This document shows, piece by piece, positions 1 to 6,350 of a DNA stretch of 21,423 nucleotides. The translations under genes were made by a program, and so were the position numbers. The notes under the pieces are model-generated. The model saw nothing but the letters and a program-made list of their open reading frames with translations. It was not told where the DNA came from and did no database searches. Each line of letters begins with the position of its first letter. The first letter of the stretch is position 1. Origin of the DNA: JAAZNV01 sp049297375 (lineage in GTDB: Bacteria; Patescibacteriota; WWE3; UBA101185; UBA10185); NCBI GenBank assembly GCA_049297375.1, contig JBAQUF010000006.1:1-21423 (forward strand). The letters are read 5' to 3'.

Positions 1-1095
1 AGAAACCGATACATTTTCAAATGTTGCAACTCCATTTGAATCAGATGTAGCTGGAGAACCTGTTAGCGGATCTCCAGCTATTCCTCCAATTGATTTATAT
101 ACATATACTTTTGCTCCTTCAATTCCTTCTCCAAGAGAAGAACATCCATTTCCTGCATCTTTAATATTTATCTTTAGTGTGTATGTAACTCCACAAGTAA
201 TTGACTTTGGAGAGTTTGCAAGCAGTTTACTAGTACCAAGTGGTACATCTATAGCATAAGCATAAATTGTATGGGGTCCAGAAGGTTGAGAAGATGAAGT
301 AAATTTAAATCCATGGTTTATATCTCCACCACAAGTACTTCCTAAGTCTGGTCTTGAAGTACCTGCTGTAGTTGATCCAATGAATATTCCTGTTGATGAT
401 GTTCCATCTCTATAGAAATCTACTTGTAGATCAGATGACCAGTTGTTTTGATCACAAGCCCATCCACTTGCTGTAACTTGACCAGAACAGCTGCAATTTG
501 AAGAATCATGAGCACCAATGGGTAGAACATCACATGCTTGAGTGTTACAAGCTTGAGATGATGCTCCAGAACATGAAGATCCTCCACATGATGGGGAAGG
601 ATTAGTACATGTTCTTGTTTGAGTTCCTCCTCCACATACTGCAGAACATGTACTCCATGATGACCATCCTCCATCAACTGGGGTACATGGACACAGAAAA
701 CAAGATCCATTACAGGGAACGGGAATCCACCCATTAGCTGCACAAACAGAATCGCAGTTAGTGCAACTTTGCTTCCACACATCACATTCATATTTCCCAC
801 AACAAGTATATCCATATGGATAATAGTTCCTCCAACACCATTTTGTACAGTGTGCACTTTCACAACCAGCTTGGGGACACCTATTACACACCCACTGTGT
901 ACAACCCCATACTCTGCACACCCAAGAAGGACAACCTTCACCTATATAACAAACATCACCACCATCTTTCCAAGGAGGTTCACAAGTATCACAAGCAAAA
1001 GAGTATTTCAGAGGAAAAACAATAATAAGAAAGAGAAAGACAAATAATTCATATATGTATATTGCTTTAATACGAAAACTACTCAGCATTGGCAT
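1..1095 (-). CDS. Secreted Cys-rich protein with thrombospondin type-1-like repeat (C-terminus outside window)
   Basis: The reading frame is open from an ATG at 1095 to the left edge, giving at least 365 residues with no stop. AAAAGGTG lies about 8 nt upstream of that ATG, and the gene starts inside the last codons of the upstream gene (17-nt overlap), suggesting coupled translation. Residues 17-34 form a hydrophobic signal peptide ending just before Cys35. Residues 35-137 hold 21 Cys, many next to Trp. Residues 144-163 read WSSWSTC then CGGGTQTRTC, the hallmark of a thrombospondin type-1 repeat, which continues to about Cys188. About 190-285 is a domain with a GWACD start and a HGF/IYAYAID region that I associate with CPR surface proteins. 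The visible end (about 285-365) looks like an Ig-like/carboxypeptidase-regulatory beta-sandwich (KVYVY, then DSNGVATF). It is probably a disulfide-rich cell-surface adhesin or structural protein; ligand unknown. The open frame overlapping 420-941 is a shadow. Confidence 0.8.
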   Translation of the reverse strand, partial: MPMLSSFRIKAIYIYELFVFLFLIIVFPLKYSFACDTCEPPWKDGGDVCYIGEGCPSWVCRVWGCTQWVCNRCPQAGCESAHCTKWCWRNYYPYGYTCCGKYECDVWKQSCTNCDSVCAANGWIPVPCNGSCFLCPCTPVDGGWSSWSTCSAVCGGGTQTRTCTNPSPSCGGSSCSGASSQACNTQACDVLPIGAHDSSNCSCSGQVTASGWACDQNNWSSDLQVDFYRDGTSSTGIFIGSTTAGTSRPDLGSTCGGDINHGFKFTSSSQPSGPHTIYAYAIDVPLGTSKLLANSPKSITCGVTYTLKINIKDAGNGCSSLGEGIEGAKVYVYKSIGGIAGDPLTGSPATSDSNGVATFENVSVS

Positions 1096-1762
1096 TTGTA
1101 TTGACACCTTTTAATATGAGACACCCATATCTTGTTTCTGTACACTTTTCATCAGAACACTTAAAAAGAAGAAGATCCTTATCAGGTACAAAATTATCAA
1201 ATAAATTTACTCCAGTTTTGATAACTTCTAAACTTGATGGATCAACAACAAGTGTAAATTCATCTAAACAAGACACCTTAACAGCAGAATGTTCTTTGAC
1301 ATCACCACTTCCACTAAATCTACCATCACCAGGGATTAAAAAATCCACATAAATAATACCTTCCCCTTTATTTATCTCGTAAACCTTAACATGAACAAAA
1401 TCATCCTCCCAACTCCAAAGTTCATCGCTTACTCCAGAAAGCATCTTTTCCTTAAAAGTTAGAAAATCATTTGCTAGTATTTCTTGAGTTAAAACCTCAC
1501 TTTTATTAACTAAACTTCCAAAAGCTGTTTCCTCATCATCTCCAATCTCTTTAATTACACTTAAATCTTCTTTGTTCTCGTCAGTTTTTATCCTTAAGAT
1601 AGAATTAAAAACACCTGTATTAACACCATAGAGAATACCAAATAATACAAGCACTAAAGACAAAAAGATAAACAAAATAATTAAAGGTTTCTTAGAGGAA
1701 GATTTACTACTCACTTCTGAGTTTAACTCCCTATCTTGTAAAGAATTAATAGGCAGATCCAT
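1079..1762 (-). CDS. Single-pass membrane protein of unknown function
   Basis: I do not recognise a family. From the ATG at 1762 the protein is 227 residues: a short polar Ser/Lys-rich cytoplasmic tail, one transmembrane helix (about residues 26-48), then an outside domain of about 175 residues. Four Cys cluster in the C-terminal 70 residues (SCLDEF, FKCSDEKC, YGCLIL), so disulfides are likely. An in-frame GTG at 1819 would add 19 residues (246 in all); neither start has a clear Shine-Dalgarno, and the ATG gives a more normal tail before the helix. The gene ends inside the start of the thrombospondin-repeat protein, so the two are probably one transcript with related surface roles. It diverges from the lipoprotein gene at 1927. 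Confidence 0.65.
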   Translation of the reverse strand: MDLPINSLQDRELNSEVSSKSSSKKPLIILFIFLSLVLVLFGILYGVNTGVFNSILRIKTDENKEDLSVIKEIGDDEETAFGSLVNKSEVLTQEILANDFLTFKEKMLSGVSDELWSWEDDFVHVKVYEINKGEGIIYVDFLIPGDGRFSGSGDVKEHSAVKVSCLDEFTLVVDPSSLEVIKTGVNLFDNFVPDKDLLLFKCSDEKCTETRYGCLILKGVNTNANAE

Positions 1763-1835
1763 AATCTTATGATAGCAATACGTAGTTCTATCTTCAACAA
1801 TATTGCTGTAGATAATCACTACACTACCTATAGTA

Positions 1836-1864
1836 TTGACGTAGGAGGTAAAGAGCTGTATAAT
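1836..1864 (+). promoter_or_regulatory. Near-consensus sigma-70 promoter for the lipoprotein gene
   Basis: TTGACG at 1836-1841 and a perfect TATAAT at 1859-1864 are separated by 17 bp. Transcription should start near 1871, giving a leader of about 55 nt before the ATG at 1927. Confidence 0.75.
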
Positions 1865-1926
1865 TCAAGCACAGCTTCAAATAGGCTGAACTTTGAAAAC
1901 TAAAACAAAACCAAAACGAGGAAAAA

Positions 1927-2712
1927 ATGAAAAAGAAAACGATTTTACTAGCAGTGCTTCTTCTTGTTATTGCTACCTCGTGTAGTCAACAAGAAGAGTC
2001 TGCAAATGTCAACACTCCGGAAGTCCAAGTCTCAACCACACCAACAACTGTACCAGAAGCAACTTCAACCATCACACCAACACCAAAAAAAGCTGAAGAT
2101 TTTGAAGGGTGTTCCACTATGGAACTTGGTACAAGCGTAAGGGTAAATAACAACTATTCCAACGGACCAGAACTGGAAACCAACGATGTTATTTACAGTA
2201 ACTCATCATGGATAATAAACGGCAAGGGTGTGAGAGCTGAAATTACAAGCTCAAAAACAATAGATGGGGTCACTCACTTCTCCGTAAACGGTGTTAACAT
2301 ATCAACATCAGAAGGATCTATTGTGTATATAAGCATGTACACCGACCTTTCAGATGATGAACACATCTATTGGTTGGCGTACTCTCCAACATCCAATCAG
2401 TTTCTGGTATTCCATACCCTTTTTCAACCACCTTATATAAATATTCGTATAGATCCAGACTCAACAGTATCTTTGCCAAAGCACGAAAATGACTACTACC
2501 AAGGAAACTGGTGTACAATCCAAGAAGGAGAATCTTCCTTTTTATTTGAAGGATCGAGGGAAGAAGACCCAGTAACAACAGGAAAATGTGTAACATACAA
2601 ACTCCCTAACGGAGACAATGAATATAATGGGGACGAGTATGGTTGGGGGTTGAACAAATATGGACAAATTGTTTGCCCACAATTATGGATGGAAGAAACG
2701 GAGACAGAGTAG
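1927..2712 (+). CDS. Putative lipoprotein with Thr/Pro-rich linker
   Basis: The N-terminus is a lipoprotein signal peptide: Lys-rich start, hydrophobic core, then a lipobox ending at Cys19 (ATSC). Residues 20-58 are a low-complexity Thr/Pro/Glu linker of the kind that spans a cell wall. The remaining 200 residues form a beta-rich domain with four Cys (62, 196, 221, 250), enough for two disulfides, and many aromatic residues. No known enzymatic motif is visible, so the function is unknown; it should sit on the outer face of the membrane. GAGG about 5 nt before the ATG is a suitable ribosome binding site. The gene is monocistronic, with its own strong promoter (1836-1864) and terminator (2718-2760), and is divergent from the membrane protein gene on its left and convergent with dnaJ. 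Confidence 0.8.
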   Translation: MKKKTILLAVLLLVIATSCSQQEESANVNTPEVQVSTTPTTVPEATSTITPTPKKAEDFEGCSTMELGTSVRVNNNYSNGPELETNDVIYSNSSWIINGKGVRAEITSSKTIDGVTHFSVNGVNISTSEGSIVYISMYTDLSDDEHIYWLAYSPTSNQFLVFHTLFQPPYINIRIDPDSTVSLPKHENDYYQGNWCTIQEGESSFLFEGSREEDPVTTGKCVTYKLPNGDNEYNGDEYGWGLNKYGQIVCPQLWMEETETE

Positions 2713-2717
2713 AAACT

Positions 2718-2760
2718 AAAACCCAGAAATGCTAAAAGCAAATCTGGGTTTTCTTTTTCT
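2718..2760 (+). terminator. Intrinsic terminator after the lipoprotein gene
   Basis: A 10-bp stem, AAAACCCAGA (2718-2727) with TCTGGGTTTT (2743-2752), is followed by TTCTTTTTCT. The 15-nt loop can itself pair TGCT with AGCA. It lies between convergent genes, but the U-rich tail is much better on the plus strand. Confidence 0.85.
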
Positions 2761-2774
2761 TTTGTTTAAACAAA

Positions 2775-3683
2775 CTACTTCTCTTCTAACAACTTCTCTA
2801 ACAAATCTCTTTGTTTCTTATTCAATCTCTGGGGTATTTTAACTAAAACTTGAACAATAACCTTACCTTGTCCTCTTCCATGAAGCTTAGGCATTCCTTT
2901 ATTCCTTATTAAAAACCTAGATCCGTACTGCGTTCCTCCTGGAACTTTTAACTTTGTTTTTCCAACACCATCTTTATCAGATAAATCAACAGTTGGAACA
3001 TCAATAACAATACCTAATGCTGCTTCTACCATGTTAATTTCTTTTGAAACTAAAACATCATCTCCCATAATTACAAAATTTGGAACATCTCTTAACCTTA
3101 CTGTAATATATAGATCTCCTGATGGAGCTCCTTCTGGCCCAGGCATTCCCTTTCCAGAAAACTTAATCTCCATACCATCTCTCATACCTGCAGGTATCTT
3201 CACTTTAACTTTTCCACTTTCAACATTAATTTCTCTTTCTATTCCAAACACAGCATCTTTAAATTCAATTCTCATTTCATAATAAAGATTCTTTCCCCTT
3301 CTTGGTCTTCTAGATGAGTACCCTCTAAATCCAAAGAAATCTTCAAAAATATCAAAAGGATCAAAATTACTATCTCCAAAAGGATTACCACTGGAGCTTG
3401 AATAAGTATAACTAAATGGACCATACTGGCCACCTTGCTGTCCAGCAAATCCTTCACCCGTATGACCAAATTGGTCATACATTTTTCTCTTCTGAGGATC
3501 ACTTAACACTTGATATGCTTCATTTATTTCCTTAAATCTCTTCTCCGCTGCAGATTTATCACTTTCCTTAACCATATCAGGATGGTGCTCTCTAGCTAGT
3601 TTTCTATATGCCTTCTTAATATCTTCAGGAGAAGCATTTCTTTGAACACCTAGTATTTCGTAATAATCTTTTGTTGTTGCCAT
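2775..3683 (-). CDS. DnaJ/CbpA-type co-chaperone lacking the zinc finger
   Basis: The protein is an Hsp40 co-chaperone that delivers clients to DnaK and stimulates its ATPase in the cytoplasm. Residues 5-72 are a J domain with the HPD signature at 34-36 and KRKMYDQFG at its end. A Gly/Phe/Ser-rich stretch spans about 73-128, including repeated DPF/DIF-like motifs. The substrate-binding beta domains follow (about 135-300), with IPAGMRDG, GAPSGDLYI and KVPGGTQ. The four CxxCxGxG zinc repeats of classical DnaJ are absent: the chain passes from FGIEREI straight to VKVKIPAG. At 302 residues it matches type II (CbpA-like) proteins, so the symbol is left open. There is no Shine-Dalgarno; an extended -10 sits 9 nt before the ATG. 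The divergent neighbour is the radical SAM cassette. Confidence 0.93.
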   Translation of the reverse strand: MATTKDYYEILGVQRNASPEDIKKAYRKLAREHHPDMVKESDKSAAEKRFKEINEAYQVLSDPQKRKMYDQFGHTGEGFAGQQGGQYGPFSYTYSSSSGNPFGDSNFDPFDIFEDFFGFRGYSSRRPRRGKNLYYEMRIEFKDAVFGIEREINVESGKVKVKIPAGMRDGMEIKFSGKGMPGPEGAPSGDLYITVRLRDVPNFVIMGDDVLVSKEINMVEAALGIVIDVPTVDLSDKDGVGKTKLKVPGGTQYGSRFLIRNKGMPKLHGRGQGKVIVQVLVKIPQRLNKKQRDLLEKLLEEK

Positions 3684-3692
3684 ACGAAAGAT

Positions 3693-3720
3693 ATTTTAGC
3701 ACTTGAGATTAGGAAGTAAA
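3693..3720 (-). promoter_or_regulatory. Promoter of the dnaJ-like gene (extended -10)
   Basis: On the minus strand TTTACT (3715-3720), a 16-bp spacer and TGC+TAAAAT (3693-3698) form an extended -10 promoter. The -10 ends 9 nt before the ATG, so the transcript should start 2-3 nt ahead of the start codon. I see no heat-shock (CIRCE-like) inverted repeat here. Confidence 0.6.
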
Positions 3721-3759
3721 TTGATGTAAACAGTACTAAGTAATTCTTGGTGAGAAAAC

Positions 3760-3787
3760 TTGACATCTATGAATATGCCTATAGAAT
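3760..3787 (+). promoter_or_regulatory. Strong promoter of the radical SAM/peptide cassette
   Basis: A perfect -35 TTGACA (3760-3765), 16-bp spacer and TAGAAT (3782-3787) predict a start near 3794 and a leader of about 34 nt. It is the best -35 I found in the window, which suggests the cassette is well expressed. Confidence 0.7.
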
Positions 3788-3827
3788 ACTTAGCTATAAA
3801 CCAATATAAAACATAGAAAGGAGTACT

Positions 3828-5207
3828 ATGCTACGCGGTATAAAGCTCTCAGAGGAGATGTTATGCGAAAAGCTACCAAACGGTGATATTGTAATATACA
3901 ACCCAGGAGGATTTGCTAGACCTTTTGTAATTACAGGCTCGGCTCTTTACATATTTGAGTGCATCCAGAAAAATGTCCCGGTCAATACAAACAAGCTTAC
4001 CCAAAGTTCAATCGAAAAAATACTCAATATATTTGAGAATGAAAAAATAATATTAGGGTGGCAAAATTCAGATCCAAAGATAAACGAAGGTAAGACCGTT
4101 AGGACTAGTAGAGGAAAGCAAATAAGTCTTTGGATACACACAACAGATCTTTGCAACCTACAATGTGAAGGTTGTTATATAACTAAAGGCAATTCTGTAA
4201 TATCGGATGAGACTATCAGCAACATTGCCAAGTATGTTAAGCACGAAGCAAAGAAAAGAAATTTAAAAGTTTTGAATTTAAAATTTGCCGGTGGAGAACC
4301 ACTTATTGCTTTTGACCAAGTGGAAAAGACTGTAAAGGAAGTGAAAAAGGTGCTAGAGCCCGTTGGGGTAAAGATAAGGTTGTCTTTAATATCAAACGGC
4401 ACACTAATTACTGAGAACACTGCAAGAAAACTTAAAGAGCTAAATTTTAAAGTTATGATATCGCTTAATGGAATTGGAAGTTTCAACAACACTAGACCTT
4501 ATATAAACGGTACTAGTAGCTACGGAGACGCCGTCAAAGGAATAGAGAAACTACTCGACCTAAATATAAAACCGCACATTATTGCCGTAATAACAAATGA
4601 GAGTGTCAAAGGACTTGGGTTATTGATAGATTTTACCGCCAAAAAAGGGCTATCTTTAGGCTTAAGTTTCTCTAGGGATCTGAATAAAAATAGAAAATTA
4701 AAACTGAATGCAACCAAGGTATCTAAGTTAGTTATTAAAGAATTAAAACGAATTACTGAGCAACCATGGGAAAAAATCCCAAGGATAAGTTTTAATAATA
4801 TAAGCTTTGACGGCAAGAGAGAACGTGTATGTGCAGCAGGAAAAAGTTACTTTGCAATTGGAACAAATGGATCCATAAGCACATGCCAAATGACAATAGA
4901 GGAACCAATAAACTACCTAGGAAATAATAAAGGAGGTACGGCAAACACAACAATAGAGAAAAATGCTTTAGCTAAAAAATGTATAGACTGCACATGGAGA
5001 TATGTATGTGCAAATGGGTGTCAGGCCATAGCAAAAAAGTCTAACACAATCGGCAAGACACCTATAATGTGCCCAATATATAGGCAGATACTACCACATT
5101 TGCTAATATATGAAGGGAGAATAATTCAAGAAGCAATGGCTCAGCATGAAAGGAGGAAAAAACATGACCACAGCTTCCAGCTGGGGAATACTTCTTCCGC
5201 TAAGTAA
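3828..5207 (+). CDS. Radical SAM/SPASM peptide maturase
   Basis: This 459-residue enzyme should use S-adenosylmethionine and iron-sulfur clusters to modify a ribosomal peptide. Residues 1-95 look like a small PqqD-like peptide-recognition domain (inferred from layout only). The radical SAM barrel follows, with the cluster-binding CNLQCEGC at 109-116 and GGEP at 155-158. The C-terminus matches the full seven-Cys SPASM pattern: C335-x12-G-x4-C353, then C385-x2-C388-x5-C394-x3-C398 and C415, able to hold two auxiliary [4Fe-4S] clusters. GAAAGGAG 4 nt before the ATG is a strong ribosome binding site. The last 44 nt contain the start of the Asp/Cys-rich peptide gene at 5164, its obvious substrate candidate. 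SPASM enzymes of this type make thioether or C-C crosslinks or epimerise residues; which applies here cannot be told from sequence. The gene opens with CGC Arg and uses more GC-ending codons than its AGA-dominated neighbours. Confidence 0.92.
   Translation: MLRGIKLSEEMLCEKLPNGDIVIYNPGGFARPFVITGSALYIFECIQKNVPVNTNKLTQSSIEKILNIFENEKIILGWQNSDPKINEGKTVRTSRGKQISLWIHTTDLCNLQCEGCYITKGNSVISDETISNIAKYVKHEAKKRNLKVLNLKFAGGEPLIAFDQVEKTVKEVKKVLEPVGVKIRLSLISNGTLITENTARKLKELNFKVMISLNGIGSFNNTRPYINGTSSYGDAVKGIEKLLDLNIKPHIIAVITNESVKGLGLLIDFTAKKGLSLGLSFSRDLNKNRKLKLNATKVSKLVIKELKRITEQPWEKIPRISFNNISFDGKRERVCAAGKSYFAIGTNGSISTCQMTIEEPINYLGNNKGGTANTTIEKNALAKKCIDCTWRYVCANGCQAIAKKSNTIGKTPIMCPIYRQILPHLLIYEGRIIQEAMAQHERRKKHDHSFQLGNTSSAK
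5151..5156 (+). promoter_or_regulatory. Perfect Shine-Dalgarno that fixes the peptide start
   Basis: AGGAGG lies 7 nt before the ATG at 5164 and inside the coding region of the radical SAM gene. It shows that the peptide starts at 5164 (MTTASSW) and not at the earlier in-frame ATG at 5146, whose codons contain this ribosome binding site. Confidence 0.8.
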
Positions 5208-5397
5208 TCTGCTTTTGCAGGCAAGTCAGGATTGTGAGGATTGTACTGGATACAAACATGATTGTGATTGTGATGAAGATTGCAAAACCGAACAAGATTG
5301 CGACTGTACTGGGTACAATCACGACTGCGACTGCGACGAAGATTGCAATGATTGTGGAAAAGACGATCGATTCGATTGCGAACCGGAAGACAAGTAA
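5164..5397 (+). CDS. Asp/Cys-repeat peptide, probable RiPP precursor
   Basis: The product is 77 residues. Residues 1-22 are a Cys-free, hydrophobic N-terminus (SWGILLPLSNLLLQ) that could be the leader. Residues 23-77 hold 12 Cys (24, 27, 34, 36, 40, 46, 48, 55, 57, 61, 64, 72), and every one is directly preceded by Asp. With 17 Asp, 6 Glu, 4 Lys and 1 Arg it is very acidic. The core is a 21-residue imperfect tandem repeat: DCTGYKHDCDCDEDC at 26-40 and DCTGYNHDCDCDEDC at 47-61, followed by a NDCGKDD tail. The overlap with the radical SAM/SPASM gene and the perfect ribosome binding site argue that it is that enzyme's substrate. A plain metal-binding peptide is the alternative. No known RiPP class is matched with confidence. 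The stop overlaps the next possible start (TAATG). Confidence 0.82.
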   Translation: MTTASSWGILLPLSNLLLQASQDCEDCTGYKHDCDCDEDCKTEQDCDCTGYNHDCDCDEDCNDCGKDDRFDCEPEDK

Positions 5398-6281
5398 TGC
5401 TAAAAATGCCCTCGAGAGTTAGAATACTATCGAGGGCAAAATTTGTAACAATGACTCTATCTTTAAACATAATAAAAAAATCTGAATTTATAAATCTTTC
5501 TGAATTCATCCAAAGATACATAAACATCTTAGAATGTGAATATACGGACGAAAATTTGCAAGGCTTTGTGTACTCAAAGGAAGGAGGGGTTATTGGCATT
5601 GCATTTGAAGGGCCTATTAAACCTATTAAAGACGTAGGAGGAAAGTTGATAACTGAAGAAGCTACAATTGCCTCCAGAAAAATTTCAACGTTAAAGATTT
5701 GGCATCAAAATAATAAAGAATCTAGAGAAGAAGTAATTAGAACTATAAGTGATTTAAAAAACATTAAAACCAACTTTATATTGCTTAACCATAACATAAG
5801 AAACTCCACAAAAATTCCACTAAGTGAGCGTTTTCCAAAAATCACAGAGAAGGGAAACATATATTCTCCAGTTGGAACAATAACTAAATATTTTGAAGGT
5901 GATAAAGGATCTAAGAAAGAATATATTAATGATCACAGGGGGATAGATTATGCAACTCAATCAAGGTTAGTTGGCTCAGCTAAGATAGCAGATGCTTATT
6001 TTCAGGATTTCATAGACTCTGGAAATTTTAAACAATTGGTTAATCCTAAAATAACAGGACTAAAGCACTATACTTCAGCAGTATACGAAGAAGAAAGTAA
6101 ACTAAAAATATGCTTTATGCAAAATATTGAAAGCGGTTATAACATCGCTAGGTATACGTTTAAACCCGACACGGTGTTTTGTAGCGACGAGAGGTTATTT
6201 AATTCATTTGTTAGAGCTTACTATAGAGACACTGAAATAGAAGTAGGTGACAAGCTTAAATTCTACACACAGGAAATTTAA
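5397..6281 (+). CDS. Third gene of the peptide cassette, unknown function
   Basis: I do not recognise this protein. From the ATG at 5397, which overlaps the peptide stop as TAATG, it has 294 residues; a GGAAG about 7 nt upstream could serve as ribosome binding site. A second ATG at 5451 gives 276 residues (MTLSLNII) and would place the 5408-5437 hairpin in untranslated leader. The protein is Lys/Glu/Ile/Asn-rich with no signal peptide or membrane helix, so it is likely cytoplasmic. A central YSPVGTITKYF and a following DHRGIDYA recall the start of M23 peptidases, but no second HxH motif follows, so I do not assign that function. As the only other gene of the cassette it may act on the peptide (second modification, leader removal, carrier or immunity); this is inference from position. 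Confidence 0.6.
   Translation: MLKMPSRVRILSRAKFVTMTLSLNIIKKSEFINLSEFIQRYINILECEYTDENLQGFVYSKEGGVIGIAFEGPIKPIKDVGGKLITEEATIASRKISTLKIWHQNNKESREEVIRTISDLKNIKTNFILLNHNIRNSTKIPLSERFPKITEKGNIYSPVGTITKYFEGDKGSKKEYINDHRGIDYATQSRLVGSAKIADAYFQDFIDSGNFKQLVNPKITGLKHYTSAVYEEESKLKICFMQNIESGYNIARYTFKPDTVFCSDERLFNSFVRAYYRDTEIEVGDKLKFYTQEI
5408..5437 (+). promoter_or_regulatory. GC-rich hairpin just after the peptide gene
   Basis: GCCCTCGA (5408-5415) pairs perfectly with TCGAGGGC (5430-5437) across a 14-nt loop. It begins 10 nt after the peptide stop codon. No U-tract follows (AAAATTTG), so it is not a standard terminator; it could protect the upstream mRNA's 3' end or hide the GAGGG in its own 3' arm, the only ribosome-binding-like sequence near the ATG at 5451. 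Confidence 0.5.
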
Positions 6282-6291
6282 CAAAATACAA

Positions 6292-6317
6292 AGATCCCCG
6301 GTATTACCCGAGGATCT
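6292..6317 (-). terminator. Hairpin between convergent genes, probable hup terminator
   Basis: AGATCC-C-CGG pairs with CCG-A-GGATCT (nine pairs, one mismatch, six-base loop). Read on the minus strand it is followed by a T-rich run (TTTGTATTTTGTT), so it best serves the HU gene ending at 6351; on the plus strand it could still block read-through from the cassette. Confidence 0.5.
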
Positions 6318-6320
6318 ATA

Positions 6321-6338
6321 TTGTACAAGCGTGTACAA
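6321..6338. repeat. Perfect inverted repeat TTGTACA-AGCG-TGTACAA
   Basis: Two 7-bp arms flank a 4-nt loop. It lies between the stop of the HU gene and the 6292-6317 hairpin. It could be a second hairpin of a tandem transcription stop or a dyad protein-binding site; there is no T-run beside it. Confidence 0.4.
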
Positions 6339-6350
6339 GTTCAAAGTCTA

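Noticed and set aside
420..941. 173-residue open frame on the minus strand
   Set aside because: It is an out-of-frame shadow of the Cys-rich thrombospondin-repeat gene, whose own frame is open from 1095 to the window edge with a signal peptide and clear domains.
5146..5163. Earlier in-frame start for the Asp/Cys peptide (MKGGKN extension)
   Set aside because: The codons AAA GGA GGA are the Shine-Dalgarno of the ATG at 5164; no ribosome binding site precedes 5146.
5164..5397. Assignment of the peptide as a freyrasin-type ranthipeptide or as a metallothionein
   Set aside because: No regular Cys-x3-Asp spacing exists, so the ranthipeptide pattern is not met; metallothioneins lack the Asp before every Cys and do not sit in a SPASM operon. 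Neither can be asserted.
5141..5599. 152-residue minus-strand frame opposite the peptide gene
   Set aside because: It is the reverse shadow of the Asp/Cys repeats (hence its His/Asn/Arg-rich run) and has no ribosome binding site or recognisable domain.
5397..6281. M23 metallopeptidase call for the third cassette gene
   Set aside because: Only an HxGxDxA-like segment is present; the second HxH zinc motif is not found after it.
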